A DNA stretch of 64,000 nucleotides from Rhodothermus marinus DSM 4252 (GCF_000024845.1 NC_013501.1:2956874-3020873); one strand, 5' to 3'; positions 36,315-44,305 are shown, numbered from the stretch's first letter. Made by a program: numbers and translations. Notes: a model not told the origin generated them from the sequence alone.

Positions 36315-38090
36315 TTGTCCGGAAGGTTTTCATATCGTTTACCGGCACGCCGCCTGATACCGGCACTGGACTGGCTACCCCGCTACGGCCGTGCCGAGGT
36401 GAAGGGGGATCTGGTGGCCGGGCTGACGGTGGGCGTCATGCTCGTGCCCCAGAGTATGGCCTACGCCCTGCTGGCCGGTGTGCCACCGGTCTATGGCCTG
36501 TATGCCTCCCTGATTCCTCTGCTCGTTTACGCATTGCTGGGCACCTCGCGCCATCTGGCCGTCGGCATCATCGCCATCGACATGCTCATCGTGGCGGCCG
36601 GACTGACGCCGCTGGCCGAGCCGGGCTCGCCCCGCTACGTGGCGCTGGCGCTACTGCTGACGGCGCTGGTTGGCGTGCTTCAGCTTGCCATGGGGCTGGC
36701 GCGGCTGGGCTTTCTGGTCAATCTGCTCTCCCGTCCGGTGCTGACCGGCTTCGCCTCGGGAGCGGCGCTCATCATCGCCTTCAGCCAGGTGGACAGCCTG
36801 CTGGGGCTTTCGCTGCCGTCCGCCTCGTCGCTGCCGGCCCGGCTCTGGCTGACGCTCACGCATCTTCCGGAGGTGCACCTGCTCACGCTGGCGCTGGGCG
36901 TCGGTGCGTTGCTACTGCTGGTGGGTCTGCAGCGCTTCGCGCCGCGTCTGCCCTCGGCGCTGGTCGTAGTGGTGCTCGGCACGTTGCTGGTCTGGCTGTT
37001 GCGGCTGGATCGGCTGGGGGTGGCCGTCGTGGGCTCCATTCCCCGGGGCCTGCCCTCCTTCGCACCACCCGAACTTGAGCTGTCCACCGTGCGTGCGCTG
37101 CTGCCGACGGCCGTCACGCTGGCGCTCGTGCAGTTCATGAACGTGATTACGCTGGGGAAGGTCTTTGCCGCCCGCTATCGCTACAGCGTCCGCCCCAACC
37201 GGGAGCTGCTGGCGATCGGCGCGGCCAATCTGGTGGGAAGCTTTTTTCAGAGCCTGCCTGTTTCCGGAAGCTTTTCGCGCACGGCCGTCAACGCCCGGGC
37301 CGGTGCCTGCACGCCCCTGAGCAACGTGGTGGCCGCCGCCGTGGTGGGTCTCACGCTGCTGGTGCTTACCCCGCTGTTTCACTTTCTGCCGGTACCTGCG
37401 CTGGCCGCCATCATCATCGTCGCCGCCCTGGGGTTGTTCGATCTGCGCGGTCTGCGCCAGCTCTGGCGCATCAAACGCACGGACGGCGCCGTGGCGCTGC
37501 TGACCTTCGCCGTCACACTGCTGATAGGCGTGCGGGAGGGGGTGCTCAGCGGCATCGTCGCCTCCATCGTGGCCGTCATGTACCGCATCAGCCGGCCCAA
37601 TGTGGCCGAGCTGGGCCACCTGCCGGGTACGCGCTCCTTCCGGGATCGGCGCCATCATCCCGAGGCGCGGCCGATCCCCGGACTGCTCCTGCTGCGCGTG
37701 GACGCTTCGTTCTCGTTCGCCAATGCCGACTTTCTGCAGGATCTGCTGCTGGACCGCACGCGCGACGACCCGTCCATCCGCGCCGTGGTCATCGACGCCT
37801 CCTCCATCAACGACCTCGACACCACGGCCGCAGCGGCCCTCCAGCGCGTGGCCGAAACGCTGGCCGACCGAGGCGTGGCGCTTTATTTCGCGGGCGTCAA
37901 GGAGCCGGTCATGGAAACGATGCGCCGCGCCGGGCTGGTCGATCTGCTCGGCGCAGATCATTTCTTCCTGACGCCCCATCGCGCCGTGCTCCACATTCTG
38001 GAGCAATGGGGCCAGGCCGACCGTTACCTGGCCGCTCTCCCGAAAGCCGAACTGCCCGAACATGATAACCATGACAGGGACAATATCTGA
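36315..38090 (+). CDS. SulP-family anion transporter with STAS domain
   Basis: 591 residues. An N-terminal polytopic domain (DLVAGLTVGVMLVPQSMAYALLAGVPPVYGLYASLIPLLVYALLGTS is the signature) of 10-12 membrane segments is followed by a C-terminal STAS domain (LLLRVDASFSFANADFLQDLL ... AVVIDASSINDLDTTAAAAL). The class carries sulfate, bicarbonate or other anions. The only upstream start codon after the in-frame stop at 36294-36296 is TTG 36315. It ends three bases before the SQR-like flavoprotein; a link to sulfur is suggested but not shown. Confidence 0.88.
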   Translation: MSGRFSYRLPARRLIPALDWLPRYGRAEVKGDLVAGLTVGVMLVPQSMAYALLAGVPPVYGLYASLIPLLVYALLGTSRHLAVGIIAIDMLIVAAGLTPLAEPGSPRYVALALLLTALVGVLQLAMGLARLGFLVNLLSRPVLTGFASGAALIIAFSQVDSLLGLSLPSASSLPARLWLTLTHLPEVHLLTLALGVGALLLLVGLQRFAPRLPSALVVVVLGTLLVWLLRLDRLGVAVVGSIPRGLPSFAPPELELSTVRALLPTAVTLALVQFMNVITLGKVFAARYRYSVRPNRELLAIGAANLVGSFFQSLPVSGSFSRTAVNARAGACTPLSNVVAAAVVGLTLLVLTPLFHFLPVPALAAIIIVAALGLFDLRGLRQLWRIKRTDGAVALLTFAVTLLIGVREGVLSGIVASIVAVMYRISRPNVAELGHLPGTRSFRDRRHHPEARPIPGLLLLRVDASFSFANADFLQDLLLDRTRDDPSIRAVVIDASSINDLDTTAAAALQRVAETLADRGVALYFAGVKEPVMETMRRAGLVDLLGADHFFLTPHRAVLHILEQWGQADRYLAALPKAELPEHDNHDRDNI

Positions 38091-38093
38091 ACC

Positions 38094-39221
38094 ATGAAGC
38101 GACGGATTCTGGTGATCGGTGCCGGACCGGGTGGCATCGCGGCCGCCCGGCGGTTGCGTGAGCGGATCGGCGACCGACTGGAGATCGTGTTGATCGAACG
38201 GGAAGGGACGGCGGAGTTTCTGCCGGGCACGATTGCCACCGTGCTGGGCGAAGCGCCCGCCGCCCACTGGCGCACGCCGCTTCGGCTTCGGGGCATCGAG
38301 GTACAGCAGGGCGAAGTGCAACGGGCGACCGGCCGGGGCGTCGTGCTGACCGACGGACGCACGCTGGAAGCCGAGGCGGTCATCGCGGCCCCCGGTCTGC
38401 ACCTGAACCTGACGGCCGTGCCCGCCCGGCCGAACGTGTTCGCCTTCTGGAGTCCCACGACGGCCGAAGCTGCCCGGGAAGCCGTCGCCCGCCTGCAGCG
38501 TGGCCGCCTCGTCGTGGTCATCTCCGGCCTGCCCTACCGCTGTCCACCCGCTCCCTACAGCCTGGCCATGCAACTGGCGGCCTTCTACCGCCATCACCGA
38601 CGCGACGTGCAGCTCACGCTGACCACGCCCGAGGAAGCGCCGCTGGCCTCACTGGGGCATGGCATCCCGGAGTTTCTGCTCCGCTCCTGCGCCGAGGCCG
38701 GCGTCGAAGTGCAGCTCGGCCGCCGGCCCGACTGGTCCGCCGGCACCGATCGGGAGCTCGTTTTTACCGACGGAAGCCGCCTGGCCTTCGACCTGGCGCT
38801 GGTCGTTCCGCCGCACGGACGCGCGCCCATGCTGGCGACGCTACCGGACGAGGGCGTGCTGGTGTCTGTCGATGCACGGCTGGAGACTGCCGAGCCCGGC
38901 CTGTTCGTCGTGGGCGACGCGACACGCACGTCCCTGCCCCGCGCGGCCGGCGTCGCCACGGCTCAGGGGCGGACGGCCGCCGACGCCGTGCTGGATCGAC
39001 TCGGGCTGGCCCGCTTCGAGGGACCGCACCTGCCCGAACCCGAATGCTACATCGGCCACGGCGACGGCCGCTACAGCCGCATCACGATCCACTTCCCCGA
39101 AGGCCTGCCGCCCACCGGACGGCCCGAGGTCCGGCTCGAAGGCCCAGCTCCCGAACTGGCCGCCGGATTCGCCCGCGTGTTCGAGGAATGGCGGACGCTT
39201 CGCACCGAAAACGGTCGCTAA
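38094..39221 (+). CDS. SQR/flavocytochrome-c-like FAD oxidoreductase
   Basis: 375 residues. GAGPGGIAAARRL (FAD-binding), a second ELE site and FVVGDATRTSLPRAAGVATAQG near the C-terminus are the two-dinucleotide-binding flavoprotein pattern of the sulfide:quinone reductase family. Cys in LPYRCPPAPY corresponds to the catalytic Cys of several SQR-family members; the second redox Cys is less certain. It may oxidise sulfide or another reduced sulfur compound. Its TAA and the TAG of the opposing gene share four bases. Confidence 0.7.
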   Translation: MKRRILVIGAGPGGIAAARRLRERIGDRLEIVLIEREGTAEFLPGTIATVLGEAPAAHWRTPLRLRGIEVQQGEVQRATGRGVVLTDGRTLEAEAVIAAPGLHLNLTAVPARPNVFAFWSPTTAEAAREAVARLQRGRLVVVISGLPYRCPPAPYSLAMQLAAFYRHHRRDVQLTLTTPEEAPLASLGHGIPEFLLRSCAEAGVEVQLGRRPDWSAGTDRELVFTDGSRLAFDLALVVPPHGRAPMLATLPDEGVLVSVDARLETAEPGLFVVGDATRTSLPRAAGVATAQGRTAADAVLDRLGLARFEGPHLPEPECYIGHGDGRYSRITIHFPEGLPPTGRPEVRLEGPAPELAAGFARVFEEWRTLRTENGR

Positions 39222-40432
39222 GCCTTTCCGCGCAACATCAGGTTCCAGTACAGCCAGGGGAGCACGTACTTCTTGAGCAGGTACATCGAGTACCGCTCCT
39301 TCGTGGTGTCGAACGGAAACGAGGGCATGGGCCGGTTGTCGTAGTCGAACTCGGCCAGCACCAGTTTGCCGTAGCCCGTCACCAGCGGGCACGAGCTGTA
39401 GCCGTTGTAGTGCTTCGGGTTGACGAGCGCTCCGTGCTCCCGGAGCTGGAGCAGGTTGTGCACCACCACGGGCGCCTGCTTGCGCACGGCCGCGCCGGTC
39501 TTCGCATTGGGCGTACCCGCCGCATCCCCCAGCGCGAAGATGTTCGGGTAGCGCACGTGCTGGAGCGTGTATTTGTCCACATCCACCCATCCCTCGGCGT
39601 TGGCCACCTTGCTGTGCTTGATGAAGTCCGGCGCGCTCTGCGGTGGCACGGCGTGCAGCATGTTGAACCGGTGCACCCGCTCTTCGAGCACGTTGCCCTG
39701 TTCGTCCTTCAGATGAAAGACGGCCTCCTGCTGTGGTCCCCGCACCTCGGCCAGTTCATGGCGAAAGTGCACCTGAATGCCGTAGCGTTCGATCACCTTC
39801 TCCAGCGTCCGGGCAAACTCCGGTATGCCGAAAATCACGACGCCCGGCGTGAAGAAATGAATCTCCACCTGGTCCAGAATCCCCCGGCGGCGCAGGTGGT
39901 CGGCCGTCAGGTACATGATCTTCTGCGGCGCACCGCCGCACTTGACCGGTGTCGAGGGCTGCGTGAAGAGCGCGCGGTCGCCGGGCTTGAGCTGCTGCAT
40001 CACCTGCCAGGTGTAGGGTGCCAGCTCGTAGGCGTAGTTGCTCGTGACGCCGTATTTGCCCAGCGATTCTTTGAGGCCGGGGATTTTGTCCCAGTCGAGC
40101 TGAATACCCGGCGCCAGCACCAGGTAGTCGTATTCGATGGTCCGGCCGCCGGCGGTCTGCACCCGATCGTTGTCCGGGTCGAGCGCCACCACACGATCCT
40201 GGATCCACGTGGCGCCCGGTGGGATGTAGTCGGCTTCGTCCCGCACCGAAGCTTCGGGTGGGAAGACGCCCGCGCCCACCAGCGTCCAGAGCGGCTGGTA
40301 GTAATGCTTTGTGGAGGGCTCGATAATCGCCACTTCCGGCGGATTTTTGGCGCGACGCAACCGCGCGGCCACCGTAATGCCGGCCGTTCCGCCCCCCACA
40401 ATCACCACTTCGTAGTGCGTTTTTTCTGCCAT
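39218..40432 (-). CDS. sqr: type II sulfide:quinone oxidoreductase
   Basis: About 404 residues. VVIVGGGTAGITVAARLRRA binds FAD, and KHYYQPLWTLVGAGV is a family block. Both redox cysteines of human-like type II SQR are present: TPVKCGGAPQKIMYLT and YSSCPLVTGYGKLVLAEFDY. ANAEGWVDVDKYTLQHVRYPNIFALGD is also nearly the SQOR signature. It oxidises H2S at the membrane and passes electrons to quinone, detoxifying sulfide or feeding respiration. The ATG at 40432 directly precedes the FAD motif; a longer in-frame extension to 40486 is possible. Confidence 0.9.
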   Translation of the reverse strand: MAEKTHYEVVIVGGGTAGITVAARLRRAKNPPEVAIIEPSTKHYYQPLWTLVGAGVFPPEASVRDEADYIPPGATWIQDRVVALDPDNDRVQTAGGRTIEYDYLVLAPGIQLDWDKIPGLKESLGKYGVTSNYAYELAPYTWQVMQQLKPGDRALFTQPSTPVKCGGAPQKIMYLTADHLRRRGILDQVEIHFFTPGVVIFGIPEFARTLEKVIERYGIQVHFRHELAEVRGPQQEAVFHLKDEQGNVLEERVHRFNMLHAVPPQSAPDFIKHSKVANAEGWVDVDKYTLQHVRYPNIFALGDAAGTPNAKTGAAVRKQAPVVVHNLLQLREHGALVNPKHYNGYSSCPLVTGYGKLVLAEFDYDNRPMPSFPFDTTKERYSMYLLKKYVLPWLYWNLMLRGKA

Positions 40433-40460
40433 GGCGCTGCCTGTTTTTTCCGGTTTACAC

Positions 40461-40478
40461 ATCCTGTTATAACAGGAT
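40461..40478 (-). promoter_or_regulatory. perfect 18-bp palindrome in the sqr promoter
   Basis: ATCCTGTTATAACAGGAT is a perfect inverted repeat 28 bp upstream of the sqr ATG. Its centre TTATAA could be part of the -10. It is likely an operator for a sulfide- or redox-responsive regulator. The half-site ACAGGAT also appears at both arsenic-operon operators (41308-41314 and 42179-42185). Confidence 0.55.
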
Positions 40479-40561
40479 ATGCACACCAGAATTCCTAAGC
40501 CACCCGTCCTCCCTGCATCCGGCCGTCAGGTGAAGCCCGACGCGCGTTGTCGGGGAAATCC

Positions 40562-41275
40562 CTACGGTGATCGACGCGCCCGCACTTGCAGCGAAACGAC
40601 CGGCCCGGTGCCGACGCTACGTTCCACGTATTCCACCACAAAACCGGCCGCTTCGATGGCCGCCAGATAGTCCGCCTCGGGGATCGTACCGGTCAGGCAA
40701 CGGGCGTAGGCTTCGGGATCGTCGCGCCATGCTTCCGGGAGCTCGCCTTGCCGCACCAGATCGGCCACGAGCAGCAGTCCACCCGGCCGTAGCACACGAA
40801 ATGCCTCGACGAAAGCGCGCGCTTTGTCAGGCACCAGGTTAATGGCGCAATTCGACAGCACTACATCCACCGAGGCATCCGGGAGTGGCAACGCTGTGAT
40901 GTCTCCCTCACGGAAGATGACGTTCGTCACGCCCATCTTCCGGGCATTTTCACGGGCCAGCGCCACCATCTCGGGCGTCAGGTCGATGCCGATCACCCGT
41001 CCTTCCGGACCCACCTGTCGGGCCGCCAGCAGGCAATCCCGTCCGGCGCCGGCCCCCAGATCCAGCACCGTGGCCCCCCGTAATGCCGTCCATTCTGCCA
41101 GCGCCAGCGGATTGCCACATCCCAGCCCCAGACGGGCTCCCTCCGGAAGCTCGGCCAGCGCCGCTTCAGAGTAATTGGCCTCGCATCCGCATGCGTCCGT
41201 GCAGCACGAAGTCTGCTTCCGGGCTACCTGCGCATAGTGCTGGCGTACGATTTCCTTTGGATTCCGTGTTGTCAT
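40562..41275 (-). CDS. arsM: arsenite S-adenosylmethyltransferase
   Basis: About 237 residues. The ArsM signature is clear: the N-terminal CCTDACGCEANYSEAAL cysteine region, GLGCGNPLALAEWT, motif I VLDLGAGAGRDCLLAA and SNCAINLVPDK with a further Cys. ArsM methylates arsenite to volatile or less reactive methyl-arsenicals. I choose the ATG at 41275, which has AAAGGGCG upstream; the ATG at 41290 lies inside the predicted operator. Last gene of the ars unit. Confidence 0.93.
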   Translation of the reverse strand: MTTRNPKEIVRQHYAQVARKQTSCCTDACGCEANYSEAALAELPEGARLGLGCGNPLALAEWTALRGATVLDLGAGAGRDCLLAARQVGPEGRVIGIDLTPEMVALARENARKMGVTNVIFREGDITALPLPDASVDVVLSNCAINLVPDKARAFVEAFRVLRPGGLLLVADLVRQGELPEAWRDDPEAYARCLTGTIPEADYLAAIEAAGFVVEYVERSVGTGPVVSLQVRARRSP

Positions 41276-41286
41276 GGCTCGCCCTT

Positions 41287-41306
41287 TCATTGATGTTTAT
41301 CGATGA
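41287..41306 (-). promoter_or_regulatory. ArsR operator upstream of arsM
   Basis: TCATTGAT-GTTT-ATCGATGA is an imperfect inverted repeat (7 of 8 pairs). It matches the copy at 42160-42179 at 18 of the 19 central bases. ArsR repressors bind such AT-rich dyads at their own promoters. Confidence 0.65.
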
Positions 41307-41322
41307 TACAGGATAAAAAAAT

Positions 41323-41772
41323 TCATCGGAGGATATGACACATTACCTGACTGCTGATCGGGCACAGGTAGGTAAACTGCGGAGCCGCACGTACCGAGGC
41401 CGGAACCTCCTCCCGGGTGACGGGCACGAAGCCCAGCCGGGCGAAGAAATCCGCGGCCGTCTCCGTGAGCAGGAACACCTGCGATAAACCTTCCCGGCGG
41501 GCTTCTTCCAACATCACGTCAACCAGGCGGCGGCCAATGCCGCGTCCCTGCCAGGCGGGCTCGACGGCTACAGAACGCAACAGGCCACCTTCGGCGTAAC
41601 GCTCCAGCAACGCCATACCCACGATCCGTCCCCGCCACGTCGCCACACGCACGCGGTCGAGCTGCGCGGCCACGCCTGTTTCGATCAGCCCACAGGTCTG
41701 GAGCAGTTGCCGGAGCGCCGGCCAGTCCTCGGCCCACGCCGGACGGATCTGAAGGGCGTCTTTCTGGTCCAT
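41323..41772 (-). CDS. arsN2: ArsN2-like GNAT N-acetyltransferase
   Basis: 149 residues. GNAT motif A is LLRSVAVEPAWQGRGIGRRLVD, followed by LTETAADFFARLGFVPVTREEVP, RAAPQFTYLCPISSQVMCH at the C-terminus, a pattern specific to ArsN2, the acetyltransferase found in ars operons. Its in vivo substrate is not established; relatives acetylate organoarsenicals. It lies 11 bp after arsR and 47 bp before arsM. Confidence 0.85.
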   Translation of the reverse strand: MDQKDALQIRPAWAEDWPALRQLLQTCGLIETGVAAQLDRVRVATWRGRIVGMALLERYAEGGLLRSVAVEPAWQGRGIGRRLVDVMLEEARREGLSQVFLLTETAADFFARLGFVPVTREEVPASVRAAPQFTYLCPISSQVMCHILR

Positions 41773-41783
41773 GGCATATAAAC

Positions 41784-42146
41784 TTACATGGTCAGTTGCT
41801 GCAGCCAGCCGGTCAGCCCGCTCAGCGCCTCCGGCTGCAGGCGGTAGTAGGTGTACGTTCCCCGCACCTCGGCGGCCAAAAAGCCCGCCTCCTTCAGCCA
41901 GCGCAGGTGGTGCGAGATGGTCGGCTGCTTCAGCTCGAAGTAGGCCTCAATGTCGCACACGCACAACGCATCGCCCGCCTGTGCCAACAGATGCAGAATC
42001 TGCAGCCGGACCGGATGGCCGAGTGCCTTGAGTTGTCGGGCCCGATGGCCTGCTTCGGACGCCGGAAGCCGTTGCAGGCGCGGCGGCACGCAGCAGCTCG
42101 CCGTAGCGGCAACTTGCGGCTGATCGTTATCCGGACGCGCCGTCAT
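41784..42146 (-). CDS. arsR: ArsR-family arsenic-responsive repressor
   Basis: About 120 residues. Winged HTH: ARQLKALGHPVRLQILHLLAQ, the metal-binding CVCDIEAYF (CxC motif of ArsR) and KQPTISHHLRWLKEAGFLAAEVRGTYTYYRL. An additional CC near residue 20 may also bind arsenite. The ATG at 42146 is used; GTG 42158 is in-frame. It leads the reverse operon arsR-arsN2-arsM and its own promoter carries the operator. Confidence 0.93.
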   Translation of the reverse strand: MTARPDNDQPQVAATASCCVPPRLQRLPASEAGHRARQLKALGHPVRLQILHLLAQAGDALCVCDIEAYFELKQPTISHHLRWLKEAGFLAAEVRGTYTYYRLQPEALSGLTGWLQQLTM

Positions 42147-42159
42147 CGGTCTGCCCACT

Positions 42160-42179
42160 ACATTGAAGTTTATCGATGA
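42160..42179 (-). promoter_or_regulatory. ArsR operator at the arsR promoter
   Basis: ACATTGAAGTTTATCGATGA, matching the copy at 41287-41306 at 18 of 19 bases in CATTGAwGTTTATCGATGA. Position just ahead of arsR fits autorepression. Confidence 0.65.
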
Positions 42180-42244
42180 CAGGATTCACTTTTGAGAAAG
42201 TTCCGGGTCCGATTCAGACCATACACCGATACGCAGGAATTGCC

Positions 42245-42277
42245 AACAAAAAACCCCTGCCGAAGTCGGCAGGGGTT
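42245..42277 (-). terminator. intrinsic terminator of tRNA-Leu
   Basis: On the reverse strand AACCCCTGCCGA pairs with TCGGCAGGGGTT (12 bp) and runs into TTTTTTGTT. It lies 6 bp beyond the tRNA 3' end. Confidence 0.93.
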
Positions 42278-42283
42278 GCTTCG

Positions 42284-42370
42284 TGGTGCCCGGGGAGGGA
42301 TTCGAACCCCCACGGGGTTACCCCCACATGACCCTGAATCATGCGCGTCTACCAGTTCCGCCACCCGGGC
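42284..42370 (-). tRNA. tRNA-Leu (anticodon CAG)
   Basis: An 87-nt type II tRNA with long variable arm on the reverse strand. Acceptor GCCCGGG pairs with CCCGGGC; the anticodon stem CATGA/TCATG encloses TTCAGGG, anticodon CAG. GGTTCGAATCC is the T loop. CCA is encoded. A -35/-10-like TTGCGA...TTATCA lies upstream in the spacer 42371-42635, which otherwise holds no gene I can see. Confidence 0.95.
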
Positions 42371-42590
42371 CTTTGGGCTTGCGGATTGCGATGATAACAA
42401 ATCATCGATCGCTTCGCAAGTTCCCGACGTCGAGCTTCACGGCCTTTTCGTCGCCGGGCACCCGCGTCGGGACGGTTCGTTAAACGCCCGGGCCGTGGGA
42501 GCGATCTCCCATCGGTCTGCGGATTGTTGTTGAAGCGAACCTGGCGCGCCTTCAGGCGTTTGAAAAGGCCGTCAAGCAGGGACGCGGTGC

Positions 42591-42620
42591 TTGACGACCC
42601 TCAGGGTGCGGTTGTAATTT
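42591..42620 (+). promoter_or_regulatory. promoter of tRNA-Asn
   Basis: TTGACG (42591), 18-bp spacer and TAATTT (42615-42620), about 15 bp before the mature 5' end of the tRNA. Confidence 0.6.
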
Positions 42621-42635
42621 AGCGCCCGCTTTCAC

Positions 42636-42708
42636 TCCTCGGTAGCTCAATTGGTAGAGCACCTGGCTGTTAACCAGGGGGTTGCAGGTTCGAGCCCTGC
42701 CCGAGGAG
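42636..42708 (+). tRNA. tRNA-Asn (anticodon GTT)
   Basis: 73-nt tRNA. Acceptor TCCTCGG pairs with CCGAGGA, anticodon stem CCTGG/CCAGG encloses CTGTTAA with anticodon GTT, and GGTTCGAGCCC is the T arm. The next bases are CCG, so CCA is not encoded and must be added post-transcriptionally by the cca product. Confidence 0.95.
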
Positions 42709-42720
42709 CCGGTTGCGCCG

Positions 42721-42750
42721 CGCCGGATATTCCGGCGAGGCTTTTTTTTT
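42721..42750 (+). terminator. intrinsic terminator of tRNA-Asn
   Basis: CGCCGG (42721-42726) pairs with CCGGCG (42732-42737) and is followed shortly by a run of eight or more T. Confidence 0.88.
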
Positions 42751-42877
42751 GTTTTGGCGGTTCGGGTTGCAGGTGTTTTCATCATATCTTTTCGAAGGTT
42801 TGACAGCACCTCGCTTGACATAGCCCGGCCTGTGCCTTTCTTGATCAATGTGTTCTGAACGCGTCCTTTCTTCTGCC

Positions 42878-43465
42878 ATGAATCGGACACGTCCTGCTTC
42901 GGCGGCGGCCGCGTGGCGCTGGCTGCCGGTGGTGCTGCTCACGACGCCCGTGGTGGCGCTGGCCCATACGGGCGCAGTGCCTCCCGTCGGCTTCGGACAC
43001 GGCCTGCTGCATCCGCTGACGGGCCTGGATCACCTGCTGGCCGCGCTGGGCGTGGGACTCTGGGCCACGCTGCAACCGGACGCTCCGGGCCGTCGGCTGC
43101 CCGTGGTCTTTCTGAGCGCGTTGCTGCTCGGACTGCCGCTGGGGGCGACCTGGCCCACCCCGGTTGCCGAAATCGGCGTACTGGGCTCGGTGCTGCTCCT
43201 CGGCGCGGCGCTGGCGCTGCTACTGCGCGTGCCGACCGCGCTCAGTCTGGTGCTGGTGGCTCTGTTCGGCCTGGTGCACGGGCATGTGCACGGCACCGAG
43301 GTCCTTCCAGAGGTCGGCCTGAGCTACGTGCTTGGTCTGCTTGCCGGCACGGCCCTGCTGACGGGCACGGGGTATCTGACCGGACGACTCCTGCACCGGT
43401 GGCAACGCGCTGACGCGCTCCGCTATGCCGGCGTGGCGTTGCTGCTCTTTGGACTCCTGTCCTGA
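42878..43465 (+). CDS. hupE: HupE/UreJ-family nickel permease-like membrane protein
   Basis: About 195 residues with a signal-like start and five or six membrane helices. The HupE signature H-P-x-x-G-x-D-H (GHGLLHPLTGLDHLLAA) and a second His site (GLVHGHVHGTEV) are present. HupE/UreJ proteins import Ni2+ for hydrogenase or urease. Being directly ahead of hypB supports nickel supply to the hydrogenase. Start 42878 (MNRTRPASA) is preferred over 42848. TTGACA-like boxes lie in the 168-bp spacer after the tRNA. Confidence 0.88.
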   Translation: MNRTRPASAAAAWRWLPVVLLTTPVVALAHTGAVPPVGFGHGLLHPLTGLDHLLAALGVGLWATLQPDAPGRRLPVVFLSALLLGLPLGATWPTPVAEIGVLGSVLLLGAALALLLRVPTALSLVLVALFGLVHGHVHGTEVLPEVGLSYVLGLLAGTALLTGTGYLTGRLLHRWQRADALRYAGVALLLFGLLS

Positions 43466-43474
43466 CCGAACGCC

Positions 43475-44131
43475 ATGGAACCCGAAGTCAAAATCGTCCG
43501 GGTGGCCCGCCGCGTGCAGGCCGACAACGACGCGCTGGCCCGCGCGCTGCGTCGGCGCTTCGACGAAGCCGGCGTGCGCGTCTTCAACCTGATCGCAGCC
43601 CCGGGCGCCGGCAAGACCAGCCTGATCCGTCGCACCATCGAGCAACTGCGCGACCGCTATCGCATCGGCGTGCTCGAAGGCGACATCGCCGGAAGCATCG
43701 ACACGGCACAGGTGCTGACGGCCGGCGCCCGCGACGCCGTCCAGATCAACACGGGCGGCACCTGCCACCTGGAAGCCCGCATGATCGACGAAGCGCTTGC
43801 GCAGCTCGACCTGGACGCGCTCGACCTGCTCTTTATCGAAAACGTCGGCAACCTGATCTGTCCCACGCACTGGGACCTGGGCGCGCACTACACCATCTGC
43901 CTCGTCAGCGCGGCCGAAGGGCACGACAAGCCGCTGAAGTACCCGGCCATCTTTGCCCGTAGCGACGCCATCGTGCTCAACAAGATCGACCTGGCGTCGC
44001 TGTGCGACTTCGATCGCGAGCAGTTCTACCTGCACCTCCGCGCACTCACCCGGGCTCCCGTCTTCGAACTCTCCTGTCGGACCGGCGAGGGATTGGAGGC
44101 CTGGATTACCTGGTTAACCAATGTATTGTGA
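43475..44131 (+). CDS. hypB: hydrogenase nickel incorporation GTPase HypB
   Basis: 218 residues of the G3E GTPase family. APGAGKTSL is the P-loop (42-50), GDIAGSIDTAQV the switch region, NTGGTCHLEARM contains the metal-binding Cys95-His96, and NKIDLA the G4. The N-terminal His-rich nickel store seen in some HypB is absent. With HypA it delivers Ni to the large subunit. It is 10 bp after hupE and separated by 174 bp from the rest of the region. Confidence 0.95.
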   Translation: MEPEVKIVRVARRVQADNDALARALRRRFDEAGVRVFNLIAAPGAGKTSLIRRTIEQLRDRYRIGVLEGDIAGSIDTAQVLTAGARDAVQINTGGTCHLEARMIDEALAQLDLDALDLLFIENVGNLICPTHWDLGAHYTICLVSAAEGHDKPLKYPAIFARSDAIVLNKIDLASLCDFDREQFYLHLRALTRAPVFELSCRTGEGLEAWITWLTNVL

Positions 44132-44305
44132 TACAAAAATTGCCCATATCTTTTTGTCATTCTATTCACATCTATTTTGCCATATCGCGCTTGCCAAGCG
44201 CAACAACTGTACGATCTTGTAGTCAGTAATACTGGCGACTCCGAAACGCCTCCCTGAGAGGCGGGGCAGCCGCCGTACGAAGTGCCACCAACCGGAGGCC
44301 GCATT
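44132..44305 (+). other. 174-bp AT-rich spacer and structured leader
   Basis: Contains no gene. Two perfect hairpins stand out: GCGCTTG-C-CAAGCGC (44187-44201) and CGCCTC-CCTGA-GAGGCG (44247-44263). It is unusually AT-rich (TATCTTTTTGTC, TATTTTGCC) in its first 60 bases, where the promoter of the FAD/POR operon probably lies. A ribosome site ACCGGAGG precedes ATG 44306. I do not recognise a known riboswitch. Confidence 0.5.

Noticed and set aside
44187-44263. TPP, cobalamin or NiCo riboswitch in the POR leader
   Set aside because: Only short fragments such as CTGAGAG or GGGGCAGCC agree with any known consensus; the conserved cores are absent.
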